From: Solimonas variicoloris DSM 15731
GTDB lineage: Bacteria; Pseudomonadota; Gammaproteobacteria; Nevskiales; Nevskiaceae
Assembly (NCBI RefSeq): GCF_000382285.1
Contig: NZ_KB907927.1
Location: 62,001 to 126,000 of the forward strand
Direction: 5' to 3'
Length of the DNA stretch: 64,000 bases
In this document: one piece after another, positions 40,414 to 52,509 of the stretch
Position numbering within the stretch: position 1 is the stretch's first letter
How the letters are laid out: each line of letters opens with the position of its first letter
The notes under the pieces: model-generated
Seen by the model: the letters and a program-made list of their open reading frames with translations, nothing else
The model's database searches: none
What the model was told of the DNA's origin: nothing
Made by a program: the position numbers and the translations under genes

Positions 40414-41807
40414 GGCGTCACCGCCGGCGGCGCGAGCTGCGCGGGCGCGACTTCGATCGGCTTGAAGTAGCCCGGTGCGAGCGGTTCCCAGCCGATCTGC
40501 TTGCGCACTTTTTCGAGATGCTTGCGGAAGGCGTGAATCTCGATGTAGCCCTGATGGCGGTTGCTGTTGACGAACTTCAGGCCGCCGCCGAGATCGGTGT
40601 GGTCGTCGCGGATCAGCTGCTCGAACGCGGCCGCGCGCTGCGGGTTGCGGACTTCGTCGAGCAGGTAGTGGGCGAGCAGGTGCGAGATGCGGTCGAACAG
40701 GGTGTACGCGCTGCTGTTGGTTTCGAGCAGGCCGAGCGCGAACAGGTTGTGGTGCTTGCGGTTGAAGGTGCGCAGGTACAGCTCGGGCCGGCCGCCGTGC
40801 CACTCGAAGTAGTCGGCGGCGAGATACGGCATGCTCATGTTGTAGCCGGTCGCGTAGAGCACGAGGTCGATCGGTTCGCGCGAGCCGTCCTTGAAGACCA
40901 CGTCCTGGCCGTCGAAGCGTTCGATATCGCCCTTCACACGAATGTCGCCGTGCTGCAGATAGTGCAGCAGCTGGGTGTTGAGCAGCGGGTGCGATTCGAA
41001 CAGCTTGTGGTCCGGCTTCGGCAGGCCCCAGCGCGAGGTGTCGCCGACGAACCAGCGCAGCAGCAGACCGAACACCGGGCGCTCCAGCCACATCGGCAGC
41101 GCCGGGCCCTTCTCGGCGAATTCGTCGACCGGCATGCCGAACAGGTGCTTCGGAATGATGTGATAGCCGCGGCGCATGCTGATGAACGCGCGCTCGGCGT
41201 TGGCGGCCGCATCGCAGGCGATGTCGGCGCCCGAGTTGCCGGCGCCGACGACCAGCACGCGCTTGCCGCGGAATTCGGCCGGGTCCTTGTACGTCACCGA
41301 GTGACGGATCTCGCCGCTGAATTCACCCGGATGGCGCGGCAGGTTCGGGTCCCAGTTGGTGCCGGAGCAGCAGACCACGGCGCGGTAGCGCAGCACCTGG
41401 CCGTCGCCGAGCTGCACGCGCCACAGCGCGCCGTCCTGTTCGACCTTGGCGACCGGCGTGTTGAAGCGGATCGCGTCGCGCAGGCCGAAGCTGCGCGCGA
41501 ACATCTGCGTGTACGCGAGGATGTCGCGGTTGTGCGGATAGTCCGGAAATTCCTTCGGCATCGGATAGTCGTAGTAGCCGGAGGTGTTGCGCGAGGAAAT
41601 GAAGTGCGCGTTGCGGTACACCGGCGTGCCCGGATTGCTCGGGTCCCAGAGGCCGCCGAGGTCGGAATGGCGTTCGTACTGGTCGTACGGCAGGCCGAGG
41701 CGCTTGAGCGCGCGGGCGATCGACAGGCCGGCCGGACCGGCGCCGATGATGCAGATGCGATCGCTGCGATCGCTGACAGAGGCGGGGGACGACGACGGAT
41801 CGGACAC
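40410..41807 (-). CDS. Flavin-containing monooxygenase
   Basis: 465 residues from the GTG start. FAD motif ICIIGAGPAGLSIARAL, NADPH motif VLVVGAGNSGADIACDAA, and the FMO fingerprint-like SVTYKDPAEFRGKRV are present, with the C-terminal ATGYNMSMPYL motif typical of FMOs. There is no BVMO FxGxxxHxxxWP signature, so it is a class B FMO rather than a BVMO. GTG at 41807 was chosen for its AGGAAAA ribosome-binding site; an in-frame ATG at 41861 would add 18 residues. It heads an FMO-SDR-HTH run divergent from an AraC gene at 41969. Confidence 0.9.
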   Translation of the reverse strand: MSDPSSSPASVSDRSDRICIIGAGPAGLSIARALKRLGLPYDQYERHSDLGGLWDPSNPGTPVYRNAHFISSRNTSGYYDYPMPKEFPDYPHNRDILAYTQMFARSFGLRDAIRFNTPVAKVEQDGALWRVQLGDGQVLRYRAVVCCSGTNWDPNLPRHPGEFSGEIRHSVTYKDPAEFRGKRVLVVGAGNSGADIACDAAANAERAFISMRRGYHIIPKHLFGMPVDEFAEKGPALPMWLERPVFGLLLRWFVGDTSRWGLPKPDHKLFESHPLLNTQLLHYLQHGDIRVKGDIERFDGQDVVFKDGSREPIDLVLYATGYNMSMPYLAADYFEWHGGRPELYLRTFNRKHHNLFALGLLETNSSAYTLFDRISHLLAHYLLDEVRNPQRAAAFEQLIRDDHTDLGGGLKFVNSNRHQGYIEIHAFRKHLEKVRKQIGWEPLAPGYFKPIEVAPAQLAPPAVTP

Positions 41808-41968
41808 GGCGGTTTTCCTGGCGGCAAGGGGCAGCGTGATGGCCGGCCGGCGCGCCGGCAATCCGCGCGCCGGGTGCGTCCGGCCGATGCGCCATGGTCG
41901 CTGTCAAGCGGCTTGCGGCAAAAGGTCTCCAGTCGGCAAACTTGGGGGGCATTCCGGCCAATCGCGCC

Positions 41969-43021
41969 ATGACCAAGCTGCCACGCCCGCACATCCAGGA
42001 TCCGCGCTATTCGGCGCCGGTCATCCCGACCTACGTTCTGACGTTCATGATCGATCTCGCGCGGCAGCGGCGCTGGGACCCGGCGCCGTGGTTCGCCGGT
42101 CTCGGCATCGAGCCGCAGCAGTGCTACGAGCCGGACGCGCGCGTATCGTTCCGCCAGGGCGCGACCGTGATCCGCCGGGCGCTGGCGGCGACCGGCGAGC
42201 CGACGCTGGGCCTGCAGGTCGGCCTGCGCGAGACGCTCAGCTCCTGCGGCGTGCTCGGCCTCGCCTTGATGTCGGCGCCGACGCTGGGCGAAGTCCTCGC
42301 CGTCGCCGCCCGCTACCACCCGGTCACCGGCAGCTTCCTGGACCTGCGCGTCGAAGGCGCCGAATCGCAGGTCGCGCTGGTCGCCAGCGAGCGCTTCCCG
42401 GAACCCGATCTGCTGCCGTTCTTCTGCGAGGAACTGTTCCTCTGCTGCCAGCAGGTCGCCAAGGGCCTGATCGGTACCGGCTACCGGCCGCTGCGCATGG
42501 AGTTCACCTATCCGCGGCCCGCCTACGCGGCGCTGTACGAAGAAGCTTTCGACTGTCCGGTCCGCTTCGGCTGCAAGGCCAATCGCGCGGTCTTCGATGC
42601 CGCGTCGCTGCACACGCGGCCGGCGACCGCCAATGCCGCCGTGCATGCCTCGGCGCTCAGCCTCTGCTCGCAGCAGAGCAGCGGGCAGGGCGGCCACGCC
42701 GACGATCACGTCACCGCCCTCGAATTCTGGCTGCGCGAACGGCTCGGCAGCGGCGTGCGCATCGCCGACGCGGCGCGCGCGCTCAACGTCTCCGAGCGCA
42801 CGCTGCGCCGCCGTCTGGCCGACGCCGGCTGGAGTTTCCGCAGCCTGCACAACCGTCTGCGCGCCCAGCACGCGGCCGCGCTGCTCGGCGATCCGGCGCT
42901 GCCGGTCGCGCGCATCGGCGAAACCCTGGGCTTCAGCGACGGCCGCGAGTTCCGCCGCGCCTTCAAGCGCTGGACCGGCGAGGCCCCGAACGCCGCGCGG
43001 ACGCGCGCACGGCGGCGCTGA
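41969..43021 (+). CDS. AraC family transcriptional regulator
   Basis: 350 residues. Arabinose_bd-type N-terminal domain (YVLTFMIDLARQRRWDPAPWFAGLGIEPQQC, LGLQVGLRETLSSCGVLGLALMSAPTLGEVL) and C-terminal AraC HTHs (IADAARALNVSERTLRRRLADAG, VARIGETLGFSDGREFRRAFKRWTGEAP). It is divergent from the FMO-SDR operon and is its likely activator. It belongs to the same regulator type as 33148. MTKLPRPHI was chosen as start from the length of the family. Confidence 0.9.
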   Translation: MTKLPRPHIQDPRYSAPVIPTYVLTFMIDLARQRRWDPAPWFAGLGIEPQQCYEPDARVSFRQGATVIRRALAATGEPTLGLQVGLRETLSSCGVLGLALMSAPTLGEVLAVAARYHPVTGSFLDLRVEGAESQVALVASERFPEPDLLPFFCEELFLCCQQVAKGLIGTGYRPLRMEFTYPRPAYAALYEEAFDCPVRFGCKANRAVFDAASLHTRPATANAAVHASALSLCSQQSSGQGGHADDHVTALEFWLRERLGSGVRIADAARALNVSERTLRRRLADAGWSFRSLHNRLRAQHAAALLGDPALPVARIGETLGFSDGREFRRAFKRWTGEAPNAARTRARRR

Positions 43022-43025
43022 AGCT

Positions 43026-46000
43026 TCAGCCGCGCCGGTAGGCGCGCGACGCCGGCAGCGTGATTTCGACGCAGGTTCCGGCGCCGGCCGTGGATTCGAG
43101 CTTCCAGCGCGCCTTGAGCCGGGCTGCGCGTTCGCGCATGCCGACCAGACCCCAATGACCGTCGCGCCGGCCGGCGCGCAGCACCGCGGTATCGATGCCG
43201 CAGCCGTCGTCGTGGATGCAGAGGCGCAACTCGCGGCGGCCGTAGTCGAGCTGCAGCTCGATGCGCGTGGCGCCGGCATGACGGAAGGCGTTGCGCAGCG
43301 CCTCGCCGCCGATGCGGAACAGCTCCTCGTAGACCAGCGGCTGCAGCGCGCGCGGCGTGCCGCCGGCCTGCAGTTCGAAATGCGGCACCGCCGTCGGCGG
43401 CGCTTCCAGCGCCAGACCGTGCGCCAGTTCCGTGAGCGCCGCGGCGAGGTCCTGCGCCTCTCCGCTGTCGCGCAGCTTGAGTATCTGATCGCGGCCTTCT
43501 TCGAGCGTGTCGTTGGCGCGTTCCAGCGTGTCGATCAGCGCGCCGCGCGCCGCGTCCTGCGCCGGCAGGCGCGAGACGGCGGCGTGGAAGCGCAGGATCA
43601 GGCCCTGCACGCTCTGCAGCAGCGTGTCGTGCAGCTCGCGGGCGATGCGTTCGCGCTCGATCAGCCGTTCCTGGTGCAGCTGTTCGAGGCGGCCGGTGAT
43701 CTGGCGCAGGCGCAGGCGGTGCAGGCTCCACAGCGCGAGCGCGGCGAGCAGCGCGCAGAGCACATAGAAACCGGCGGTCTGGTAGAACGCCGGCGCGATC
43801 GAGAACGACAGCGCCGCGCCGGCCGGACTCCAGACGCCGTCGGCGTTGGCGGCGATGACGTGGAAGCGGTACGAACCGGGCGCGAGGTTGGTGTAGAAGG
43901 CCTGGCGGCGCGTGCCGGCGTCCTGCCAGCCGGCGTCGACGCCGTCGAGACGGTAGCGGAAGCGCACGCGCTCCGGCATGCCGAGGCTGGTCGCGGTGTA
44001 GTCGATGCGCAGTTCGCGCGTGCCGGCGTCGAGGCGCAAGCCTTCGTCCGGCGCGTGTTCGATCGCGCCGCCGCGCAGCCTGCGGATCAGGACCTGCGGC
44101 GCCAGCGGGTTGCGCGGCATGTTGCGCGGGTCGAGCCAGGCCAGGCCGTTGAGCGTCGCGAACCACAGGCGGCCGTCGTCGGCGCGCAGCGCGGCCGGGT
44201 GGATCGAAGCCTGCTGGATCGCGCCGGGTAGACCGTCGAGATGATCGAAGCGGCGCAGCGGTACGGCGTAGGCCGGCTCGCGCGCGGCGCGTTCGAGATC
44301 GGCCGCCGCCGCGCGCGCGATGCCGTCCGCATCGGCGATCCACAGTGCGCCGTCGTCGGCTTCGACCAGCCCGGCGACATTGCGCGGAGCGCCGTGCGCG
44401 ATGCGCAGCATGCGAAAGCCTTGCGGCGTCCATTGCGCGACGCCCGTGCTGCCGCCGACCCAGATCCGGCGCCCGCCGCCGATCACGCGCAGGTCGCCGA
44501 CCGCCAGCCCGTCGTGCGGACCGTAGGCGCGGCCGCGCGCGTCGGTGAAGACGCTGACGCGGTCGCGGCCGTAGCCGAGCCAGACGCGGCCGTCGCGGTC
44601 GGCATAGGCGACCGGCACGCTGTCCGCCGGCAGGCCCTCGGCGGCGCCGACCGCGCGCCAGGCCTCGTGCTCGCGCACGAACACGCCGGCGCGCGCGGTG
44701 CCGATCCAGAGCCGGCCGGCACCGTCGCGGGCGAGCCACTGCAAACGGCTGGCGGCGGCGGCCTCGGGCAGGCGCAGGCGCGTCTCGCCCCGTGCGTCGA
44801 CATGCACGATGTCGGGTTCGGCGCTCCACCAGTAACCGCCGTCGGCGTCGCGATAGCCGGCGTTGAGGCCGACCGGCTGGCCGGTGTCGCGGAATGCGCC
44901 GTGCGCGTCGACCTGCGCCAGCGGCCGGCTGGCGCTGCCGATCCAGACGCCGGCGCGTTCGCCGGCGACCAGCTGCAGCGCGTGATAGCCGGACGGCAGC
45001 GCGACCGGCACGATCGCGCCGGCGCGGAAGCGGTCGAGGCCGCGACTGCTGCCGACCCAGACATTGCCCTCGCGGTCCTCGACGATCGAATACGCGAAGT
45101 CGGCGCTCAGGCCGTCCTTCTCGCCGTAGGCTTCGACCTCACGGCCGAACTGCGCGACACGGCGGCCGCGGATCGCGGCCGGATCGCCGCTGCGGCGCAG
45201 GCCGTCGCCGAGCGTCGTCACCCACAGCGCGCCATCGCGGTCGAAGGCCAGCGCGTTGGAGCCGACGCGAATCTGCGTCGGCGGCGGCCGCTGATCGGCG
45301 CCCGGCACCCAGACCGGCCGCACCGCGTTGCTGGTCTCCGCGATCCAGATCGCACCGTCGCCGGCTTCGGCGAACTGTGCGACGCTGCCGACCTCGATGC
45401 CGGTGTCCGTGAAGCCTTCGGCGCCGGGCACGCGCATGAAGATGCGATCCTGGCTCGCGGTCCAGACGCGGCCGCTGCGATCGGCATAGACCGACTGCAC
45501 GCCGCCGGCCGGCAGCCCGGCCACGCGGGTCCAGGTCTTGCCGTCGAAATGCAACAGCGCACGGGCCGTGGCGGCCCAGACGGCGCCGTCGGCGCTGCGC
45601 GCCATCGCATGGACCGGGCTGTCCGGAACGCCCTGATCCTCGCCGTAGGCGTCGAGCCGGCCGTCGCTCAGACGGGCCACGCCATGGCGGCCGAGCCCGA
45701 TCCAGAGCCCGCCGTCCGGCGTCGCCAGCAGACTGTAGATGTCGTTCGACGCCAGCGCCGCGGCGGTGATCGCCGGCAGTGCTTCGAACTGCACGCCGTC
45801 GAAGCGGAACAGGCCGGTCGGCGTACCGAGCCACAGATAGCCGTCGGCGGACTGCGCCATCGTGAAGATTTCGCCGGGGGCTCCGTCGCGGTCGGTCCAG
45901 GCGGTGTGATAAAGCTCGCGCAGCGAGCGCTGCGGATCGAGTGCGCGGCCGGTGCCGGTGCACAGCAGCAGGCTCGCCAGCATCAGCAGGCGGATGGCGA

Positions 46001-46085
46001 TCGTGCGCGATCGTCGCGCCGCACGCGGCCGGACCGCGCGCTGCACCGTGCGGATCGGCGGGGTCGGGCTCGGCAGCGGCGACAT
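43026..46085 (-). CDS. Sensor histidine kinase with two-component regulator propeller (NarL-type partner expected)
   Basis: About 1019 residues. After a basic N-terminus and a membrane/signal helix (IAIRLLMLASLLLCTGTGRA), roughly a dozen Reg_prop-type repeats (SADGYLWLGTPTGLFRFDG, DREGNVWVGSSRGLDRF, DDGALWIADADGIAR) form periplasmic beta-propellers. Next come a Y_Y_Y domain (FRYRLDGVDAGWQDAGTRRQ), a TM helix ([19 protein letters not shown]), HisKA_3 (ERERIARELHDTLLQSVQGL) and HATPase (EALRNAFRHAGATRIEL, GLVGMRERAARL). Such kinases phosphorylate NarL/LuxR regulators, but none is adjacent. MSPLPSP was taken as start; a GTG at 46169 would add 28 residues but lies next to a TATAGT hexamer, a possible -10. 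Confidence 0.9.
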   Translation of the reverse strand: MSPLPSPTPPIRTVQRAVRPRAARRSRTIAIRLLMLASLLLCTGTGRALDPQRSLRELYHTAWTDRDGAPGEIFTMAQSADGYLWLGTPTGLFRFDGVQFEALPAITAAALASNDIYSLLATPDGGLWIGLGRHGVARLSDGRLDAYGEDQGVPDSPVHAMARSADGAVWAATARALLHFDGKTWTRVAGLPAGGVQSVYADRSGRVWTASQDRIFMRVPGAEGFTDTGIEVGSVAQFAEAGDGAIWIAETSNAVRPVWVPGADQRPPPTQIRVGSNALAFDRDGALWVTTLGDGLRRSGDPAAIRGRRVAQFGREVEAYGEKDGLSADFAYSIVEDREGNVWVGSSRGLDRFRAGAIVPVALPSGYHALQLVAGERAGVWIGSASRPLAQVDAHGAFRDTGQPVGLNAGYRDADGGYWWSAEPDIVHVDARGETRLRLPEAAAASRLQWLARDGAGRLWIGTARAGVFVREHEAWRAVGAAEGLPADSVPVAYADRDGRVWLGYGRDRVSVFTDARGRAYGPHDGLAVGDLRVIGGGRRIWVGGSTGVAQWTPQGFRMLRIAHGAPRNVAGLVEADDGALWIADADGIARAAAADLERAAREPAYAVPLRRFDHLDGLPGAIQQASIHPAALRADDGRLWFATLNGLAWLDPRNMPRNPLAPQVLIRRLRGGAIEHAPDEGLRLDAGTRELRIDYTATSLGMPERVRFRYRLDGVDAGWQDAGTRRQAFYTNLAPGSYRFHVIAANADGVWSPAGAALSFSIAPAFYQTAGFYVLCALLAALALWSLHRLRLRQITGRLEQLHQERLIERERIARELHDTLLQSVQGLILRFHAAVSRLPAQDAARGALIDTLERANDTLEEGRDQILKLRDSGEAQDLAAALTELAHGLALEAPPTAVPHFELQAGGTPRALQPLVYEELFRIGGEALRNAFRHAGATRIELQLDYGRRELRLCIHDDGCGIDTAVLRAGRRDGHWGLVGMRERAARLKARWKLESTAGAGTCVEITLPASRAYRRG

Positions 46086-46266
46086 CGGGTGTGCGGGCGT
46101 CTGGCTTCGGCGGCGGCGCGCGGGACCGCTCGCGAACGGCGGCTGCGTTCGGCGCGGCAGGCGAATCACGGGTCGGCCGGACTATAGCGTCGCCGCCCGC
46201 AGCGCGCACGCATCCGCGCTGCGGGCGATGGCCCCGGCGCCGTGGCAAGGGGCGTGTCGAGCGCCC

Positions 46267-46818
46267 CTAAGCCTGCTCCGGCGGCGGCCCGGAACTGACG
46301 CGCAGCGGGATCAGCGCGCCATGGTCGTAGCGGTAGCTGACGGTGATGACCGAGGCCGGCTCGTTGCTGCCGCAGCCGGGCAGGCGCCACGCGAGGTTCA
46401 GCGTCACGGCGCCCTTGCCTTCGTCGACGAGGATGCGCTGGCGCAGACCTTCGAGATGCGGACCGTTGCTCGACAGCTCGGTCCGGTAGAGACGGTCGCC
46501 GGCGCGCGCGATCACCATCAGCGTCGAGCAAAGGCCGCGGCCGCGGCGATCGACGGTCGCGACCAGTTCGAGCTGCTGGTCGCCGTCGAGGTCGATCATC
46601 GCGAATTCGCCGACCGTGGCGGCCTCGCGCGTGTCTTTCCAGTAGGCGCGGATCAGTCGCGCGACATCGGCCGGCGAGCGCAGCGCGGCGCGAATGGCGG
46701 GATTCGCCTCGTCCCACGAGCAGCGCAGCACCCGGCGCACGCAGCCGCCCCAGAACGCGTAGCGATGCGCGGGAGGCATTGCCGCCGCGCTCGCCCGATC
46801 AGCCCAGGCGTCTCTCAT
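46267..46818 (-). CDS. Hypothetical protein with Asp-rich calcium-binding-like segment
   Basis: 183 residues, no family recognised. GEFAMIDLDGDQQLELVATVD resembles an FG-GAP/dockerin-like DxDxDxxxE element. SYRYDHGALIPLRVSSG ends the protein. No clear signal peptide (MRDAWADRASAAAMPP), though a start at MPPAHRYAFWGG is possible. Three or four cysteines (GGCVRRVLRCSW, GRGLCSTL, PGCGSN) could form disulfides if exported. It lies upstream of the kinase gene on the same strand (about 180 bp gap), so co-expression is possible. A short palindrome lies 44 bp upstream. Confidence 0.6.
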   Translation of the reverse strand: MRDAWADRASAAAMPPAHRYAFWGGCVRRVLRCSWDEANPAIRAALRSPADVARLIRAYWKDTREAATVGEFAMIDLDGDQQLELVATVDRRGRGLCSTLMVIARAGDRLYRTELSSNGPHLEGLRQRILVDEGKGAVTLNLAWRLPGCGSNEPASVITVSYRYDHGALIPLRVSSGPPPEQA

Positions 46819-46861
46819 GAGTGTCCCCCCTCACAGACCGGCATCCGAACCGCGACGAAGA

Positions 46862-46877
46862 ACGTATCCCCATACGT
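46862..46877. promoter_or_regulatory. Short palindrome upstream of the 46.3-46.8 kb gene
   Basis: ACGTAT-CCCC-ATACGT, a perfect 6-bp inverted repeat 44-59 bp before the start codon. It could be an operator, but no matching regulator is adjacent. Confidence 0.3.
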
Positions 46878-47069
46878 CATCGCCACGCACCTGCCCGCTG
46901 GAACAGGGCCGTGTCGCATCTGAACCATGGCGCGTTTGCCGACTGCCGCGCCGTGACGCCGGTCAACTCCGGCGTGCCGTCAGTCGCCTGCCGGTCCCCG
47001 GGCGAACACGACGGGGCCCCCGTTCCGCTCCGCGCTGCGGCCACCGTGCGCAGGCGATGCGCAGCTTGG

Positions 47070-49205
47070 CTAGGGCGCACGGAGCAGCCGCAGGCCATTG
47101 GCGACGACCAGCAGGCTGGCGCCCATGTCCGCAAACACAGCCATCCACATCGTGGCCTTGCCGAGCACGGCCAGGATGAGGAAGACGGCTTTGATCCCGA
47201 GCGCGATGCTGATGTTCTGCCACATGACGTCGTGGGTCCGTCGCGACAGGCGGATCACGAACGGGATGCTGCGCAGGTCGTCGTTCATGATGACGACGTC
47301 GGCGGTTTCCACGGCGGTGTCGGTGCCGGCAGCGCCCATCGCGATGCCGATGTCGGCGCGGGCCAGTGCCGGGGCATCGTTGATGCCGTCGCCGACCATC
47401 GCCGTCGGCCCGTAGCGCGCGCGCAGGTCCTCGACGGCGCGCAGCTTGTTCTCGGGCAGCAGATCGCCGTGCACCTCGTCGATGCCGGCCTGTGCGGCGA
47501 TCACGCGGCCGGTGGCGGCGTTGTCGCCGGTCAGCATCACCGGTGTGACGCCGAGCGCGCGCAGCTCGGCGATCGCCGCGCGGGAGCTGTCCTTGGTGGT
47601 GTCGGCGACCGCGAACAGGGCCTGCACGGCGTCGTCGGATGCCAGCAGTGTGACGGTACGGCCAAGCTGTTGCTGCTGCTCGATGCTGGCCTCGAGTTCG
47701 GCGCTGCATTGGCCGCGCTCGTGGATGAGGCGATGGTTGCCGAGCACGTGGACGCGGTCGGCGACGCGCCCCTGCACGCCGCGGCCGGCGAGGGCCTGGA
47801 AATCGCTGATCGGGGTCGCGCCCGCGCCGAGGCCGGCGGCGATCGCGCGCGAGACAGGATGGTCGGATCGCGCCGCGAGCCCGGCGGCGATCTCGAGTGG
47901 CGACGTCATCGACGCTTCCGCGAGCGCAGTGTGATCAACGAGCCGTGGCTTGCCCTCGGTGATCGTGCCGGTCTTGTCGAGCGCGATCGCGCGCAGGCGG
48001 CGCGCGTCCTCAAGATAGGTCCCGCCCTTGATCAGGACTCCGCGCTGGGCGGCGCGTGTCAGCGCGCTGACGACGGTCACCGGGGTCGAGATCACCAAGG
48101 CGCAAGGGCAGGCGATCACCAGCAGGACCAGCGATTTGTAGAGCGCCTGTTCCCAGGTCCAGCCGAGCAGAACCGGCGTCACCACCGCCACCAGCAGCGC
48201 GATCACGAAGACGGTCGGGGTATAGACGGCAGCGAAGCGATCGACGAAGCGCTGCGTCGGCGCACGGGCCCCTTGCGCCTGCTCGACGGCGTGGATGATG
48301 CGCGCCAGCGTCGTGTCGCCGGCCGTTGCGGTCACGCGCGCTTCCAGCTCGCCCTCCTGGTTGATGGTTCCGGCGAGCAGCGGATCGCCGACGCTCTTGT
48401 CTACCGGAAGACTCTCGCCGGTAATCGGCGCCTGGTCGACGGCGCTCGTGCCGGCGGTGACGATGCCGTCGAGCGGCACGCGCGCGCCGGGGCGGATGCG
48501 CACGAGCGCCTGCAAGGGCACCGTGTCGACCGCCATCGTCGTCCAGCTGCCGTCGGCTTGACGCACCAGCGCCTCCTTCGGCGCGAGTGCCATCAGGCTG
48601 CGGATCGCGTTGCGCGCGCGATCGAGCGCGCGTGCCTCGATCAGCTCGGCGATGGCATACAGCGCCATCACCATCGCCGCTTCCGGCCACTGGCCGATCA
48701 GGAAGGCGCCGGTGACGGCGACGCTCATCAGCGCCGTGATGTTGAGCTTGCCGTGGCGCAGCGCGCTCAGGCCCCTGCGATAGGTGTCGAAGCCGGACAG
48801 CGCGATCGCGGCCGCGGCAATCGCCATCTCCGCCCAGCGCCCGCCATCGGCAGTGGGCAAGAGCAGCGCGATCAGCTCGGCGAGCACGGCGAGGGCCAGT
48901 GCCAGCAGCAGGCGCACGATGCCGCCGAAGCGCCGCGGCGCCGGCTCCGCGGACGGTTCGTCGCGCAGCGGTTCGGCGCGGAAGCCGGCAGCGCGGATCG
49001 CCGCGATCGCCGCGTCGATCGCCTCCGGTGGGGCATCGATCGTCAGGCTCTGCGCGCCGAGTTGGAAGCCCAGCGAACGGATGCCGCCGATGGTTTCGAG
49101 AGCGCGGCGGATTTCGGACTCTTCGGCGGCGCAGTCCATTCCGGCGATGCGCAGGCGCACCGTGCCGCGCGCCGCGATCGGCGCTGGGGAAGGCGATTCG
49201 TTCAT
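47070..49205 (-). CDS. zntA: P1B-type heavy-metal transporting ATPase (Zn2+/Cd2+/Pb2+ exporter, CadA/ZntA-like)
   Basis: 711 residues. N-terminal HMA-like domain with GMDCAAEE (Cys plus acidic residues typical of Zn/Cd pumps). TM helices, actuator TGES (QAPITGESLPVDKS), and the ion-channel CPC in VLLVIACPCALVISTPVTVV. Phosphorylation motif DKTGTITEGKP, nucleotide-binding HP (ARSDHPVSRA) and MVGDGINDAPALARAD. The C-terminal TM has the Lys/Asp pair typical of ZntA (GIKAVFLIL, VFADMGASLLVV). It extrudes Zn2+/Cd2+ from the cytoplasm to the periplasm, where CzcCBA can take over. MNESPSPAP was chosen as start (GGAG 6 bp upstream). It lies about 55 bp after czcA. Confidence 0.95.
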   Translation of the reverse strand: MNESPSPAPIAARGTVRLRIAGMDCAAEESEIRRALETIGGIRSLGFQLGAQSLTIDAPPEAIDAAIAAIRAAGFRAEPLRDEPSAEPAPRRFGGIVRLLLALALAVLAELIALLLPTADGGRWAEMAIAAAAIALSGFDTYRRGLSALRHGKLNITALMSVAVTGAFLIGQWPEAAMVMALYAIAELIEARALDRARNAIRSLMALAPKEALVRQADGSWTTMAVDTVPLQALVRIRPGARVPLDGIVTAGTSAVDQAPITGESLPVDKSVGDPLLAGTINQEGELEARVTATAGDTTLARIIHAVEQAQGARAPTQRFVDRFAAVYTPTVFVIALLVAVVTPVLLGWTWEQALYKSLVLLVIACPCALVISTPVTVVSALTRAAQRGVLIKGGTYLEDARRLRAIALDKTGTITEGKPRLVDHTALAEASMTSPLEIAAGLAARSDHPVSRAIAAGLGAGATPISDFQALAGRGVQGRVADRVHVLGNHRLIHERGQCSAELEASIEQQQQLGRTVTLLASDDAVQALFAVADTTKDSSRAAIAELRALGVTPVMLTGDNAATGRVIAAQAGIDEVHGDLLPENKLRAVEDLRARYGPTAMVGDGINDAPALARADIGIAMGAAGTDTAVETADVVIMNDDLRSIPFVIRLSRRTHDVMWQNISIALGIKAVFLILAVLGKATMWMAVFADMGASLLVVANGLRLLRAP

Positions 49206-49260
49206 GCGAAGCTCCGGAGGCATAAGGTGAGTGGCGGAAGTGGAAGGGCTGGCCGGCGGC

Positions 49261-52509
<3,249 letters not shown>

